A DNA stretch of 18,865 nt. It comes from Bacillota bacterium. Lineage in GTDB: Bacteria > Bacillota > Bacilli > Bacillales > Cytobacillaceae. Both the position numbers and the translations under genes were made by a program. Of this stretch, positions 7,593 to 14,023 are shown one piece after another. Each line of letters starts with the position of its first letter. The first letter of the stretch is position 1. Under the pieces are notes generated by a model. The model was given only the letters and a program-made list of their open reading frames with translations, was not told where the DNA came from and made no database searches. The stretch lies in the NCBI GenBank assembly GCA_023387295.1, contig JAEWIG010000007.1, positions 1 to 18,865 of the forward strand, written 5' to 3'.

Positions 7593-8252
7593 ATGATTCA
7601 ACTACTAATCAATTTCTTTGAGCAAAATCGAGACAAAGATAAAGCCATTCCGATGGAAAAATACATGAAGAATCATTTTCCTTTTCTCGGAATTAAAACA
7701 CCGGAAAGAAAACAATTAATGAAACAATTTTACGCAGAAAGTAGAATCTTAAAGGAAGGTTTTCAATCTGATTTCGTAAAGGCACTGTGGGAGAAAGAAG
7801 AAAGAGAATACCAGTATGCGGCAATTGATTATATTAGCCGGTCCTTGAAAAAATTAGATAAGACAGATCTACCATTAATAGAGCAATTAATCGTAACGAA
7901 ATCATGGTGGGATACAGTGGATTTACTTGCCACAAAGCCAGTTGGAACAATTGCGGCTAAGCATCCAGAAGTCATTCCGGAAACGATTAACGCTTATGCT
8001 TATGGAGAGCATATATGGCTACGAAGAACCGCCATCCTTTTTCAACTCAAATATAAAGAACGTACTGATGAGGCGCTTCTATTTCGATATATTCAGCAAA
8101 ACAAAGATAGCAAGGAATTCTTTATTCAAAAAGCGATTGGCTGGGCATTAAGGGAGTATTCCAAAACAAATCCTGCTTCAGTAAAAGCTTTTATCGAATC
8201 GACTTCTTTACCGAAACTAAGTGTTAAGGAAGGAAGTAAATACCTTTCGTAA
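7593..8252 (+). CDS. alkD: AlkD-type DNA alkylation repair glycosylase
   Basis: 219 residues; AAAGGAG lies just upstream of the ATG. The family consists of HEAT-like helical repeats that wrap DNA and excise cationic alkylated bases such as N3-methyladenine and N7-methylguanine without flipping them. Seen: MKNHFPFLGIKTPERKQLM near the start, TKSWWDTVD (102-110), LRRTAILFQLKYK and FIQKAIGWALREYSKTNP. By alignment to recalled B. cereus AlkD, the base-contacting Trp109, Asp113, Arg148 and Trp187 correspond here to Trp106, Asp110, Arg145 and Trp184, all present, so the enzyme should be active. It is about 15 residues shorter at the C-terminus than B. cereus AlkD, outside the catalytic core. It is alone between two terminator-like or AT-rich gaps, so no operon is suggested. 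Confidence 0.92.
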   Translation: MIQLLINFFEQNRDKDKAIPMEKYMKNHFPFLGIKTPERKQLMKQFYAESRILKEGFQSDFVKALWEKEEREYQYAAIDYISRSLKKLDKTDLPLIEQLIVTKSWWDTVDLLATKPVGTIAAKHPEVIPETINAYAYGEHIWLRRTAILFQLKYKERTDEALLFRYIQQNKDSKEFFIQKAIGWALREYSKTNPASVKAFIESTSLPKLSVKEGSKYLS

Positions 8253-8333
8253 ATGGTTGGAAAATCTGGTCACACGATTACGAATGGGGTAATAAAAAAC
8301 GTATTCCTTTAGTAATATACAAGGAGTGAAGGC

Positions 8334-9431
8334 ATGAAACATATTTTATGGGGTCTTTTGTTTGTTGTTGTGTTGGCTACTGGTTGCTCTAATGAAGGGA
8401 GTAACAATGCTAGAGATATAGAGGACAAGCCGGTAAGCGATCCTCGGTTTGTGCCAGAACTTATTGCGGAAGAATTGCAAATACCTTGGTCGATTGATGA
8501 AGAAAATTGCATTTTTTATCTATCGGAACGACCAGGTCATATTGTGACAATCGAAAACGGAAAAATAAATCGTCAGCAAGTCATCTTGGAAAAAACACTT
8601 TCTAATGCTTCTGAAGCAGGCTTGCTTGGTTTTGTGCTTGCGCCTGATTTTTCAAATTCAAAAGAGGCCTTTGCTTACTACACGTATGAGGATAGCTCTG
8701 GTCAATTTAATCGAATTGTTGTACTCAAGCAGGAGAATAATGCTTGGAAAGAGACGAAGATTTTGCTTGATAAAATTCCAAGTGGTCATGTTCATCACGG
8801 TGGGAGACTGAAAATCGGTCCCGATGGAAAGCTGTATGCAACGACTGGGGATGCCTCCAAAGAGCCTGAAATCGCTCAGGATCTTGCTTCTTTAGGAGGG
8901 AAGATTTTAAGGATGAACCTAGGTGGTTCCATTCCTTCTGATAATCCTCTCCCTAACTCCTATGTTTACAGCTATGGCCATCGTAATCCGCAAGGACTTG
9001 TTTGGGCTACGGATGGAACGTTATATGAGAGTGAGCATGGCCCTTCAGCCAATGATGAGATCAATATCATAAAACCAGGCTTTAATTACGGTTGGCCAGC
9101 TATTAAAGGGAAAGAAAAACGGGATGGTATGGAGATGGCGATTTTTACTTCAGGGGAAGATACGACTTGGGCTCCTTCTGGGATGGCAGTTTATAATGGA
9201 AAGCTCTATGTAGCAACTTTAAGAGGAAATGCGGTAAGAGAGTTTAACGTGGAAACAGGAGAAACCAGGGAAGTTATCACAGGACTTGGTCGTATTCGTG
9301 ATGTAATGATAAAGGATGATTCCCTATACTTTATCAGTAATAATACGGATGGTAGAGGAACCCCTCTTGAGGGCGATGACAAACTTTATCGTGTACCTTT
9401 GTCTAATTTCGAGAAAAAAATGAGTAATTAA
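8334..9431 (+). CDS. PQQ-dependent sugar dehydrogenase-like lipoprotein
   Basis: 365 residues; AAGGAGTGA lies 5 bases upstream of the ATG. Residues 1-17 form a hydrophobic signal ending ATG before Cys18, a lipoprotein signal whose -3 residue (Ala) is less usual than Leu. The mature part is a six-bladed beta-propeller of the glucose/sorbosone dehydrogenase family (GSDH). Seen: HHGGRLKIGPDGKLY (154-168), TTGD (170-173), YGHRNPQGL (214-222) and SEHGP (233-237). His154 aligns with the catalytic base His144 of soluble glucose dehydrogenase. The family oxidises aldoses with PQQ outside the cytoplasmic membrane; whether this host makes PQQ cannot be told from the window, so the true cofactor and substrate are open. 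It appears to be monocistronic, with a palindromic repeat directly downstream. Confidence 0.88.
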   Translation: MKHILWGLLFVVVLATGCSNEGSNNARDIEDKPVSDPRFVPELIAEELQIPWSIDEENCIFYLSERPGHIVTIENGKINRQQVILEKTLSNASEAGLLGFVLAPDFSNSKEAFAYYTYEDSSGQFNRIVVLKQENNAWKETKILLDKIPSGHVHHGGRLKIGPDGKLYATTGDASKEPEIAQDLASLGGKILRMNLGGSIPSDNPLPNSYVYSYGHRNPQGLVWATDGTLYESEHGPSANDEINIIKPGFNYGWPAIKGKEKRDGMEMAIFTSGEDTTWAPSGMAVYNGKLYVATLRGNAVREFNVETGETREVITGLGRIRDVMIKDDSLYFISNNTDGRGTPLEGDDKLYRVPLSNFEKKMSN

Positions 9432-9438
9432 ATCGCAA

Positions 9439-9508
9439 GTGTCCACCCAAGGCGTACAAAACACCAAAAATGTCCACAAGCGGTGCCAGGCACCCAAAAA
9501 AAGGCACC
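9439..9508 (-). repeat. Second copy of the palindromic repeat, inverted
   Basis: On the minus strand: GGTGCCTGGCACC (9482-9494), four bases, GTGGACA (9471-9477), eight bases, GTTTTGTACGC (9452-9462), then GTGGACAC (9439-9446). Order and spacing are the same as at 1628-1670, where the 13-, 7- and 11-base blocks are identical. A partial extra copy, GGCACCC, lies at 9503-9509. It sits in the gap between the sugar dehydrogenase and the Fnr-type gene, and may also fold as a hairpin in RNA. Confidence 0.8.
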
Positions 9509-9575
9509 CAAAAATGATTATAAAAATGAGCAAATAATGAACAGTTCTGAATTTTTTTAGAAAACGCATGAGATG

Positions 9576-9618
9576 TGTGAACTATCTCACATGCACAAAA
9601 AGTTTGCTTAGGTAGAAT
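9576..9618 (+). promoter_or_regulatory. Fnr/Crp box and -10 of the regulator promoter
   Basis: TGTGA (9576-9580), six bases, TCACA (9587-9591) is a perfect palindromic Crp/Fnr box. The -10 TAGAAT lies at 9613-9618, which places the transcription start near 9625 and the box centre at about -41.5. That is the class II activator position, overlapping the -35, for which no good match exists. This indicates positive autoregulation by the Crp/Fnr protein encoded just downstream. Confidence 0.8.
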
Positions 9619-9658
9619 GGCTGTAAGTTTAGAAAATTTATGAAAAGGGAGAATGAGC

Positions 9659-10381
9659 ATGGGCGGACAATTAGAGGTTCAGCACGCGAATATCGATGAG
9701 TTTTTTAACAAAATCGAGATATTTAAAAATCTTCCATCACAATCAGTACAATTAGTCGATAAACGCATTATGAAAAAAGTGTATAAAAAAGGTGAACGTG
9801 TTATTTCTGAATATGAAGAAGCGGAAGGTGTATTCTTCGTTCTTTCCGGAATTGTAAAGCTAACAAAACAAGATGATCAAGGAAATGAGATTATTACTTG
9901 TGTTAAAAAACAGGGTGAAATTTTTGCTGAAGCCTGTCTTTTTAATGAACCAGGTACAACCTATCCCGCGACTGCGACAATGCTACAGGATGGAGAATTG
10001 TACTTCTTGAATACAGATGACTTAGAGCAGGAGTTATTGCTTTCCCCTGAAATGGCGGTACAAATCATTCGCTATATGAGCGGACAGCTTCGAGACCTGA
10101 CTAGCATGATGCGAGACCTTGCTCTTCTTGATGTTTACATGAAAACATTAAGAACGCTAGAACGTTTGGCAGAAAAATTCGGTGCAAATCGCTGCAATAA
10201 AATGTATATTGAGCTTCCTATTACTGTTCAGGAATTTTCGACAATGGTCGGGACGTCAAGAGAGAGTGTTAGTAGAGTTTTTTCAAAGCTACGAAAAGAT
10301 GGAATTATTGAAATAAAAAGCAAGACAATCGTCATCAATGACTGGTGCAGATTTTGCTCATTATTTAATCCAAGAATTTAA
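9659..10381 (+). CDS. Crp/Fnr family transcription regulator with C-terminal CxxC
   Basis: 240 residues from the ATG at 9659; AAGGGAGA ends 7 bases upstream, while the in-frame ATG at 9653 is only 1-2 bases from it. Residues about 20-130 form the cyclic-nucleotide-binding-like sensor barrel (KKGERVISEYEEAEGVFFVLSG), then a long dimer helix, then a winged helix near 190-220 with recognition helix TSRESVSRVFSKL. The Glu-Ser-x-Ser-Arg pattern agrees with a TGTGA-type target, found in its own promoter. The C-terminus carries Cys-x-x-Cys (residues 230 and 233), reminiscent of the iron-sulfur ligands of Bacillus Fnr. However, the third C-terminal cysteine is absent; other cysteines are at 81, 93 and 179. 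It may sense oxygen, redox state or a small ligand. It differs clearly from recalled B. subtilis Fnr, so no symbol is given. Confidence 0.85.
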   Translation: MGGQLEVQHANIDEFFNKIEIFKNLPSQSVQLVDKRIMKKVYKKGERVISEYEEAEGVFFVLSGIVKLTKQDDQGNEIITCVKKQGEIFAEACLFNEPGTTYPATATMLQDGELYFLNTDDLEQELLLSPEMAVQIIRYMSGQLRDLTSMMRDLALLDVYMKTLRTLERLAEKFGANRCNKMYIELPITVQEFSTMVGTSRESVSRVFSKLRKDGIIEIKSKTIVINDWCRFCSLFNPRI

Positions 10382-10392
10382 ATATCACTAAT

Positions 10393-10422
10393 AGAATTTC
10401 TACCTAGAAATTCTTTTTTTTT
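10393..10422 (+). terminator. Rho-independent terminator
   Basis: A perfect stem, AGAATTTCT (10393-10401) with AGAAATTCT (10406-10414), around ACCT is followed by a T run to 10422. It ends the Crp/Fnr gene transcript. Confidence 0.85.
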
Positions 10423-10465
10423 GTTTTCATAGAAAAATATCCGATAATCCTTAATCTAACAACAT

Positions 10466-10495
10466 TTGTTGGAACATCCCTATTCAAGGTATACT
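10466..10495 (+). promoter_or_regulatory. Sigma-A promoter of the SRPBCC gene
   Basis: TTGTTG (10466-10471), 18 bases, TATACT (10490-10495). The transcription start would be near 10502, downstream of the upstream in-frame TTG codons. This supports the GTG at 10535 as translation start. Confidence 0.55.
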
Positions 10496-10534
10496 ATTTT
10501 TATAGAAATGTTTGAAGAAGATGGAGGTATTATT

Positions 10535-10987
10535 GTGGCGGATTTTCGTGAAAGTGTTATTATTCATAAGCCGATTAAAGAAGTATTTCAATATATTGCT
10601 AGTATGGAAAATGTACATGAACTCATGCCAAACGTTGTTAAAATGGAAAAAACCACTCCGGGAGAGCTTAGAAAAGGGACGAAGTTTATCGAAACACGTT
10701 TGGTACGGGGAAAGGAAATTAAAGCGGAAGTTGAACTTCTTGAATACGAAGAGAATAAGTTATTTACAACAAAAAGCAATTCGAGCGGGTTGATAACAGA
10801 ATATCATTATAAGTTCTCGGAAATTGAAGAAGGGACACAAGCTGAATTTGAAGCATTTATAAAGACTACAGGATTAAGAATGAAATTAACAAAGCGGTTT
10901 ATCGTTAATATGATGCAGCGAGAAGACGGCTACCAGCTGAAATATTTAAAAGAAATGTTTGAAGACGAAGAAAATAAGACGGAATGA
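10535..10987 (+). CDS. SRPBCC (START-like) family protein
   Basis: 150 residues from a GTG at 10535, chosen because GGAGG (10523-10527) lies 7 bases upstream and the promoter lies at 10466-10495; the longer frame from 10466 would start inside the promoter. The layout is that of the polyketide-cyclase/START-like fold: an N-terminal strand with HKPIKEVFQYIASMENV and HELMPNVVKME, several strands including KAEVELLEYEENKLF, and a long C-terminal helix (FIVNMMQREDGYQLKYLKEMF). These small cytosolic proteins form a hydrophobic pocket that binds lipids or other ligands; no catalytic residue is obvious. It is monocistronic and ends directly at a large palindrome. Function is unknown. Confidence 0.8.
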   Translation: MADFRESVIIHKPIKEVFQYIASMENVHELMPNVVKMEKTTPGELRKGTKFIETRLVRGKEIKAEVELLEYEENKLFTTKSNSSGLITEYHYKFSEIEEGTQAEFEAFIKTTGLRMKLTKRFIVNMMQREDGYQLKYLKEMFEDEENKTE

Positions 10988-10988
10988 A

Positions 10989-11113
10989 AAAGAGGCTGTC
11001 CGAAAACGAAGAGCCTGGCACCTCCGACACGGTATATAGATGAAAGTCTGAGAAAACGTATCTATATTTAGTGTTGCAAGGAGAGAGTCAGGCACTTATC
11101 GGACAGCCTCTTT
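10989..11113. repeat. Long imperfect palindrome, bidirectional terminator between convergent genes
   Basis: AAAGAGGCTGTCCGA (10989-11003) pairs with TCGGACAGCCTCTTT (11099-11113), 15 of 15. Inside lie further inverted elements: GCCTGGCACC (11013-11022) facing GTCAGGCAC (11087-11094), CGACAC facing GTGTTG, and ATATAGAT facing ATCTATAT. The whole 125 bases could fold into one long hairpin. Both stop codons abut it: the SRPBCC gene ends at 10987 and the bshB2 stop is at 11121. A-rich and T-rich flanks allow termination in both directions. The inner CCTGGCACC and GGACA pieces resemble the repeat family at 1562-1670 and 9439-9508, which suggests a mobile, MITE-like origin. Confidence 0.75.
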
Positions 11114-11120
11114 CGTTTTT

Positions 11121-11786
11121 CTAAAACTTGTATGTCCAAAAACGCTCATTATAAAAACGTGCAACGACTTCAGGATCTTGATTTTCTAGATTGATTGCCA
11201 TTTGGCTAACCATTAGCTGTGTTTGCGATTTATGTGCTTTAATGGCAGCTAATTTTTGGTCTGCTACCGAACTTACATCGTTAACAATATCCGCTTGGCC
11301 GATTTCTTCCTCGCAGTTATGAGAGAAGGCTACACAATGTACTTTCGGACGGATGGCAGCGGGCATCTCTTTCACAGCACGAATGACTGCTGCACCACAT
11401 GCATCATGGTCAGGATGGACAGAGTAGCCAGGATAAAATGTAATAATTAAGGATGGGTTTAACTCATTAATAATGGAGCCAATATGGGCAGCAAGCTTTG
11501 CTTCATCCTCAAATTCTATCGTTTTATCACGATAACCAAGCATTCTTAAATCTGTAATTCCAATTACGTTTGCAGCATCCTCAAGCTCTTTTTTTCGAAT
11601 AGAGGGCAATGATTCCCTAGTAGCAAATGGAGGATTCCCCATATTTCTTCCCATTTCCCCTAAGGTTAAGCAGGCATAGGTTACAGGAACTCCATTTTGT
11701 GTATAGGAGGCAATCGTTCCTGAAACGCCAAATGCTTCATCATCAGGGTGTGGGAATATGACGAGTACATGTCTTTCTGTTTCCAC
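11121..11786 (-). CDS. bshB2: Bacillithiol biosynthesis deacetylase BshB2
   Basis: 221 residues from a GTG preceded 8 bases upstream by AAAGGAG. It is a LmbE/PIG-L type zinc deacetylase: PHPDDE (12-17) supplies His13 and Asp16, and VHPDHD (123-128) supplies His127, the expected metal ligands. The enzyme removes acetyl from GlcNAc-malate to give GlcN-malate, the second step of bacillithiol synthesis. BshB2 (YojG) is the broader-specificity partner of BshB1 in Bacillus. The adjacent yojF gene, 15 bases upstream with its stop inside this gene's ribosome-binding region, reproduces the B. subtilis yojF-yojG order and strongly supports the name. bshA and bshC are not in the window. Transcription runs into the long palindrome. 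Confidence 0.93.
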   Translation of the reverse strand: METERHVLVIFPHPDDEAFGVSGTIASYTQNGVPVTYACLTLGEMGRNMGNPPFATRESLPSIRKKELEDAANVIGITDLRMLGYRDKTIEFEDEAKLAAHIGSIINELNPSLIITFYPGYSVHPDHDACGAAVIRAVKEMPAAIRPKVHCVAFSHNCEEEIGQADIVNDVSSVADQKLAAIKAHKSQTQLMVSQMAINLENQDPEVVARFYNERFWTYKF

Positions 11787-11801
11787 TTTTTTGTCTCCTT
11801 T

Positions 11802-12146
11802 CTAAAATGGTTTCTCACTAATTTGGAGGGCTACAGCGAGCCTGCCTTCAAAATCATGTCCTGCTAACAAAAGCCGCCCTTTGTCATCGACTTCAAAATG
11901 AGTAACACCTTCAGCATAAACCCAGCCGAAGCTCATTTTGAGTCCAATTCTATAAGGACCTTTGCCGGTAATTTTTCCATGCTCATATCGAAGCAGGGCA
12001 TTGCGAATATAAGCGCCTGATGAAAAAAAGGATTTATCATAATGTGAAGCATATGCCCCGTTTGTTGTTTCTAGATGAATATATACATCCTTGTTTGCAA
12101 AGCGATTGATTTCCGCCTGTACCTGCTCTAGTATAATATTTTCCAT
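11802..12146 (-). CDS. yojF: YojF family (DUF1806) protein
   Basis: 114 residues; AAAGGAGG lies 6 bases before the ATG. It resembles recalled B. subtilis YojF along its length: NRFANKDVYIHLETTNGAYA, SGAYIRNALLRYEHGKI, GPYRIGLKMSFGWVYAEGVT and the ending LQISEKPF. The family is small, soluble and uncharacterised, with a mixed strand composition and no catalytic motif. It is translationally coupled to bshB2 (15-base gap), an order conserved in Bacillus, which suggests a role linked to bacillithiol deacetylation or its regulation. Upstream, 12160-12240 is AT-rich; a possible -10 (TATAGT near 12171-12176 on the minus strand) lacks a clear -35. Confidence 0.9.
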   Translation of the reverse strand: MENIILEQVQAEINRFANKDVYIHLETTNGAYASHYDKSFFSSGAYIRNALLRYEHGKITGKGPYRIGLKMSFGWVYAEGVTHFEVDDKGRLLLAGHDFEGRLAVALQISEKPF

Positions 12147-12241
12147 AATGAGCCTCCTTTCGGTTCATCTTTACTATATTTATTTTACAAAAAAAGAGAC
12201 GCGAAAGCGAAATTAACGCTCTTGTTAGTAAGTTATGCAAA

Positions 12242-12265
12242 AAACAGAGCTCGTGAGCTCTGTTT
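12242..12265 (-). terminator. Rho-independent terminator downstream of pdxK
   Basis: A perfect 11-base stem, AAACAGAGCTC (12242-12252) with GAGCTCTGTTT (12255-12265). On the minus strand it is followed by six T residues (12239-12244 as A on the plus strand), as needed to stop the pdxK transcript. Confidence 0.85.
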
Positions 12266-12349
12266 ACTCAATCTTTAATGATCCTTTAACCTTCAAATCA
12301 TGATGAAAGCGAGAATCTACTGCAAAGAAGCACTTCCACATTTCAATAA

Positions 12350-13162
12350 CTATTTTTCAGAACCGAATTGGCGGTATGCACCATGCATAGTTGGTCCGAC
12401 AAATTGGTTTAATTTAAAGCCATGAGTAATAGCAGCAGTAATGAAATCTTTTGCCGTTTGAACCGCTTCTGGTACTGTTTTTCCTTTTGCCAGCTCTGCT
12501 GTAATAGCTGAAGAGTATGTGCATCCAGCTCCGTGTGTATAAGTTGTTTCGACACGTTCACTTTCATATAGTGTGAATTCTTTTCCATCAAAGAGGAGGT
12601 CGACAGCTTTTTCATGCTTTAATTTGCTGCCACCTTTGATGAGAACATTTTTTGCACCAAGCTCATGAATTTTCACAGCGGCTTCCTTCATATCATCTAC
12701 AGTTTTAATTGGTCCTGTTTTGGCTAATTGCCAAGCTTCAAAAAGATTAGGCGTTACAACCATGGCACGAGGAACAAGAATTTCTCTTAAAGCGTCCGCT
12801 GTTTCAGGATGAAGGACTTCATCTTCCCCTTTACAAACGAGTACAGGGTCTATGACAACCCGCTCCCAGTTATTTTCATCAATCGTTTTAGCAGCCAGTT
12901 CAATAATTTCAACAGAACCAAGCATTCCTGTTTTCATGGCGTCCACACCGATGGAAAGGACGGTTTCGATTTGTGATTTTAAAGTCTCGATGGCAATTGG
13001 AAATACATTGTGGCTCCAATTTTCTGGACTCATCGTCACAACAGTTGTAAGAGCAGTCATTCCGTAAACACCGAGTTCCTGGAACGTTTTAAGGTCTGCT
13101 TGAATCCCGGCGCCTCCACTCGTATCTGATCCAGCGATTGTTAAAACTTTCTTCATTGTCAT
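12350..13162 (-). CDS. pdxK: Pyridoxal/hydroxymethylpyrimidine kinase PdxK
   Basis: 270 residues from the ATG at 13162, chosen because AGGGGGG lies 9 bases upstream; the frame reaches back to 13186 without such a site. It is a ribokinase-fold ThiD-like kinase, nearly the length of B. subtilis PdxK (271). Seen: AGSDTSGGAGIQADLKTFQE at the N-terminus, MKTGML (76-81), DPVLVCKG (105-112) and THGAGCT (209-215). Cys110 and Cys214 match the paired catalytic cysteines reported for S. aureus and Bacillus pyridoxal kinases, in which Cys214 forms a hemithioacetal with pyridoxal. This favours pyridoxal kinase (vitamin B6 salvage to PLP), with possible HMP kinase side activity. It is monocistronic, with its own promoter and terminator. 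Confidence 0.93.
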   Translation of the reverse strand: MTMKKVLTIAGSDTSGGAGIQADLKTFQELGVYGMTALTTVVTMSPENWSHNVFPIAIETLKSQIETVLSIGVDAMKTGMLGSVEIIELAAKTIDENNWERVVIDPVLVCKGEDEVLHPETADALREILVPRAMVVTPNLFEAWQLAKTGPIKTVDDMKEAAVKIHELGAKNVLIKGGSKLKHEKAVDLLFDGKEFTLYESERVETTYTHGAGCTYSSAITAELAKGKTVPEAVQTAKDFITAAITHGFKLNQFVGPTMHGAYRQFGSEK

Positions 13163-13205
13163 GTGCAAATTCCCCCCTGAAGACATGCTTCATAGTAGTT
13201 TATTT

Positions 13206-13234
13206 TGTATACTATCAGAATTAATAGCTTTGAA
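13206..13234 (-). promoter_or_regulatory. Probable sigma-A promoter of pdxK
   Basis: On the minus strand: TTCAAA (13229-13234), 17 bases, TATACA (13206-13211). The leader to the ATG is about 35-40 bases. No riboswitch-like structure is seen in it. Confidence 0.5.
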
Positions 13235-13238
13235 GTTA

Positions 13239-13275
13239 GAGAAATTTCTAGCTCCAACACCTACGCTTTTTTTTA
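13239..13275 (+). repeat. Degenerate copy of a CTAGCTCCA repeat, left copy
   Basis: GAGAAATTTCTAGCTCCA, then a short variable stretch, CCTACGC and a run of eight T. It aligns with 17907-17947 (GAGAAATGTCCAGCTCCA, then GCCTTGCGC and T-rich) with two short gaps. It lies between the divergent pdxK and two-component promoters. The core resembles a GTCCAGCTCCAG-type repeat that I recall as common in Bacillaceae genomes. Confidence 0.55.
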
Positions 13276-13293
13276 TTATATCAATAATTATTT

Positions 13294-13333
13294 TTTGAAT
13301 AAACTTTAACTTCATTTGGAAATTCACTATGAT
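13294..13333 (+). promoter_or_regulatory. Promoter of the two-component operon with 11-bp spaced repeats
   Basis: TTTAAC (13305-13310), 17 bases, TATGAT (13328-13333) fits a sigma-A promoter. TTTGAAT (13294-13300) and TTTAACT (13305-13311) are spaced 11 bases start to start, the spacing typical of OmpR-family operators. The transcription start would be near 13340, leaving a very short leader. Confidence 0.4.
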
Positions 13334-13351
13334 GAAAATAGGTGATGTCAG

Positions 13352-14023
13352 ATGAGGAAAATTTTATACATAGAAGATGATATAGAAATTGGTAGTTGGG
13401 TAAAGGATGATTTGGAACAAAGAGGATTTAACGTGGTATGGCTTCAATCAGGTGAAGGAGCGGAAGGGGAAATTAAAGATCGCGATGTTGTCGTTTTAGA
13501 TGTTATGCTTCCAGGTCTGGATGGTTTTACAGTGGGGCAAAGGTTGAAAAAAGAGGCACCTTCTGTCCCCATTATGATGCTTTCAGCTCGTACGGCAGTG
13601 GACGATAAGCTTCAAGGCTTGCAATTTGCAGATGATTATTTAACCAAACCTTTTCATCCAGATGAATTGGCTGCTAGAATTGAAGTTTTGCTAAGAAGAT
13701 CAGGTCAGTCACTTGTAAATGAAATTCAACTTAAACATATAACGGTTAACCTAGCAGAAAATCGAATCAATGATAGCCGTACGGGTGAGGAAATTCTGTT
13801 GACTGGGAAGCAATATCAGATTTTTATGTACTTTTTAAAGCATCCAAACCAAATCTTAACGAAGGAACAAATCTATGAAGCTGTTTGGGAAGAAGCGTAT
13901 ATCGAGGGAGATAAAACATTAATGGTCCATATTCGCTATCTCCGAGAAAAAATTGAAGTAGATCCTAGCACACCGAAAATTATCGAAACAATTAGGGGCA
14001 TTGGCTATCGGGTGAAGCAATGA
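13352..14023 (+). CDS. OmpR-family response regulator
   Basis: 223 residues; AGGTGA lies 6 bases before the ATG. The receiver domain (1-115) has the acidic pair Asp9/Asp10, phosphoacceptor Asp50 in VVVLDVMLPG, Ser78 in LSAR and Lys99 in LTKPF. The usual GADDYL before the lysine reads QFADDYL: the helix-strand junction is one residue short and lacks the Gly. A winged-helix DNA-binding domain (about 125-223) follows, with LTGKQYQIFMYFLKHPNQILTKEQI and GDKTLMVHIRYLREKI and the ending IRGIGYRVKQ. The kinase gene overlaps the end by four bases (ATGA). It probably controls the ABC transporter genes downstream. Confidence 0.92.
   Translation: MRKILYIEDDIEIGSWVKDDLEQRGFNVVWLQSGEGAEGEIKDRDVVVLDVMLPGLDGFTVGQRLKKEAPSVPIMMLSARTAVDDKLQGLQFADDYLTKPFHPDELAARIEVLLRRSGQSLVNEIQLKHITVNLAENRINDSRTGEEILLTGKQYQIFMYFLKHPNQILTKEQIYEAVWEEAYIEGDKTLMVHIRYLREKIEVDPSTPKIIETIRGIGYRVKQ

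Noticed and set aside
10466..10534. Upstream TTG start for the SRPBCC protein
   Set aside because: The TTG codons form the -35 of a good promoter; the GTG at 10535 has GGAGG at the right distance.
12037..12240. 67-codon minus-strand frame upstream of and overlapping yojF
   Set aside because: It overlaps the well-supported yojF gene in another frame and has no binding site.
13163..13205. Riboswitch in the leader of pdxK
   Set aside because: The leader is about 40 bases, too short for a TPP-type aptamer, with no matching conserved motifs.
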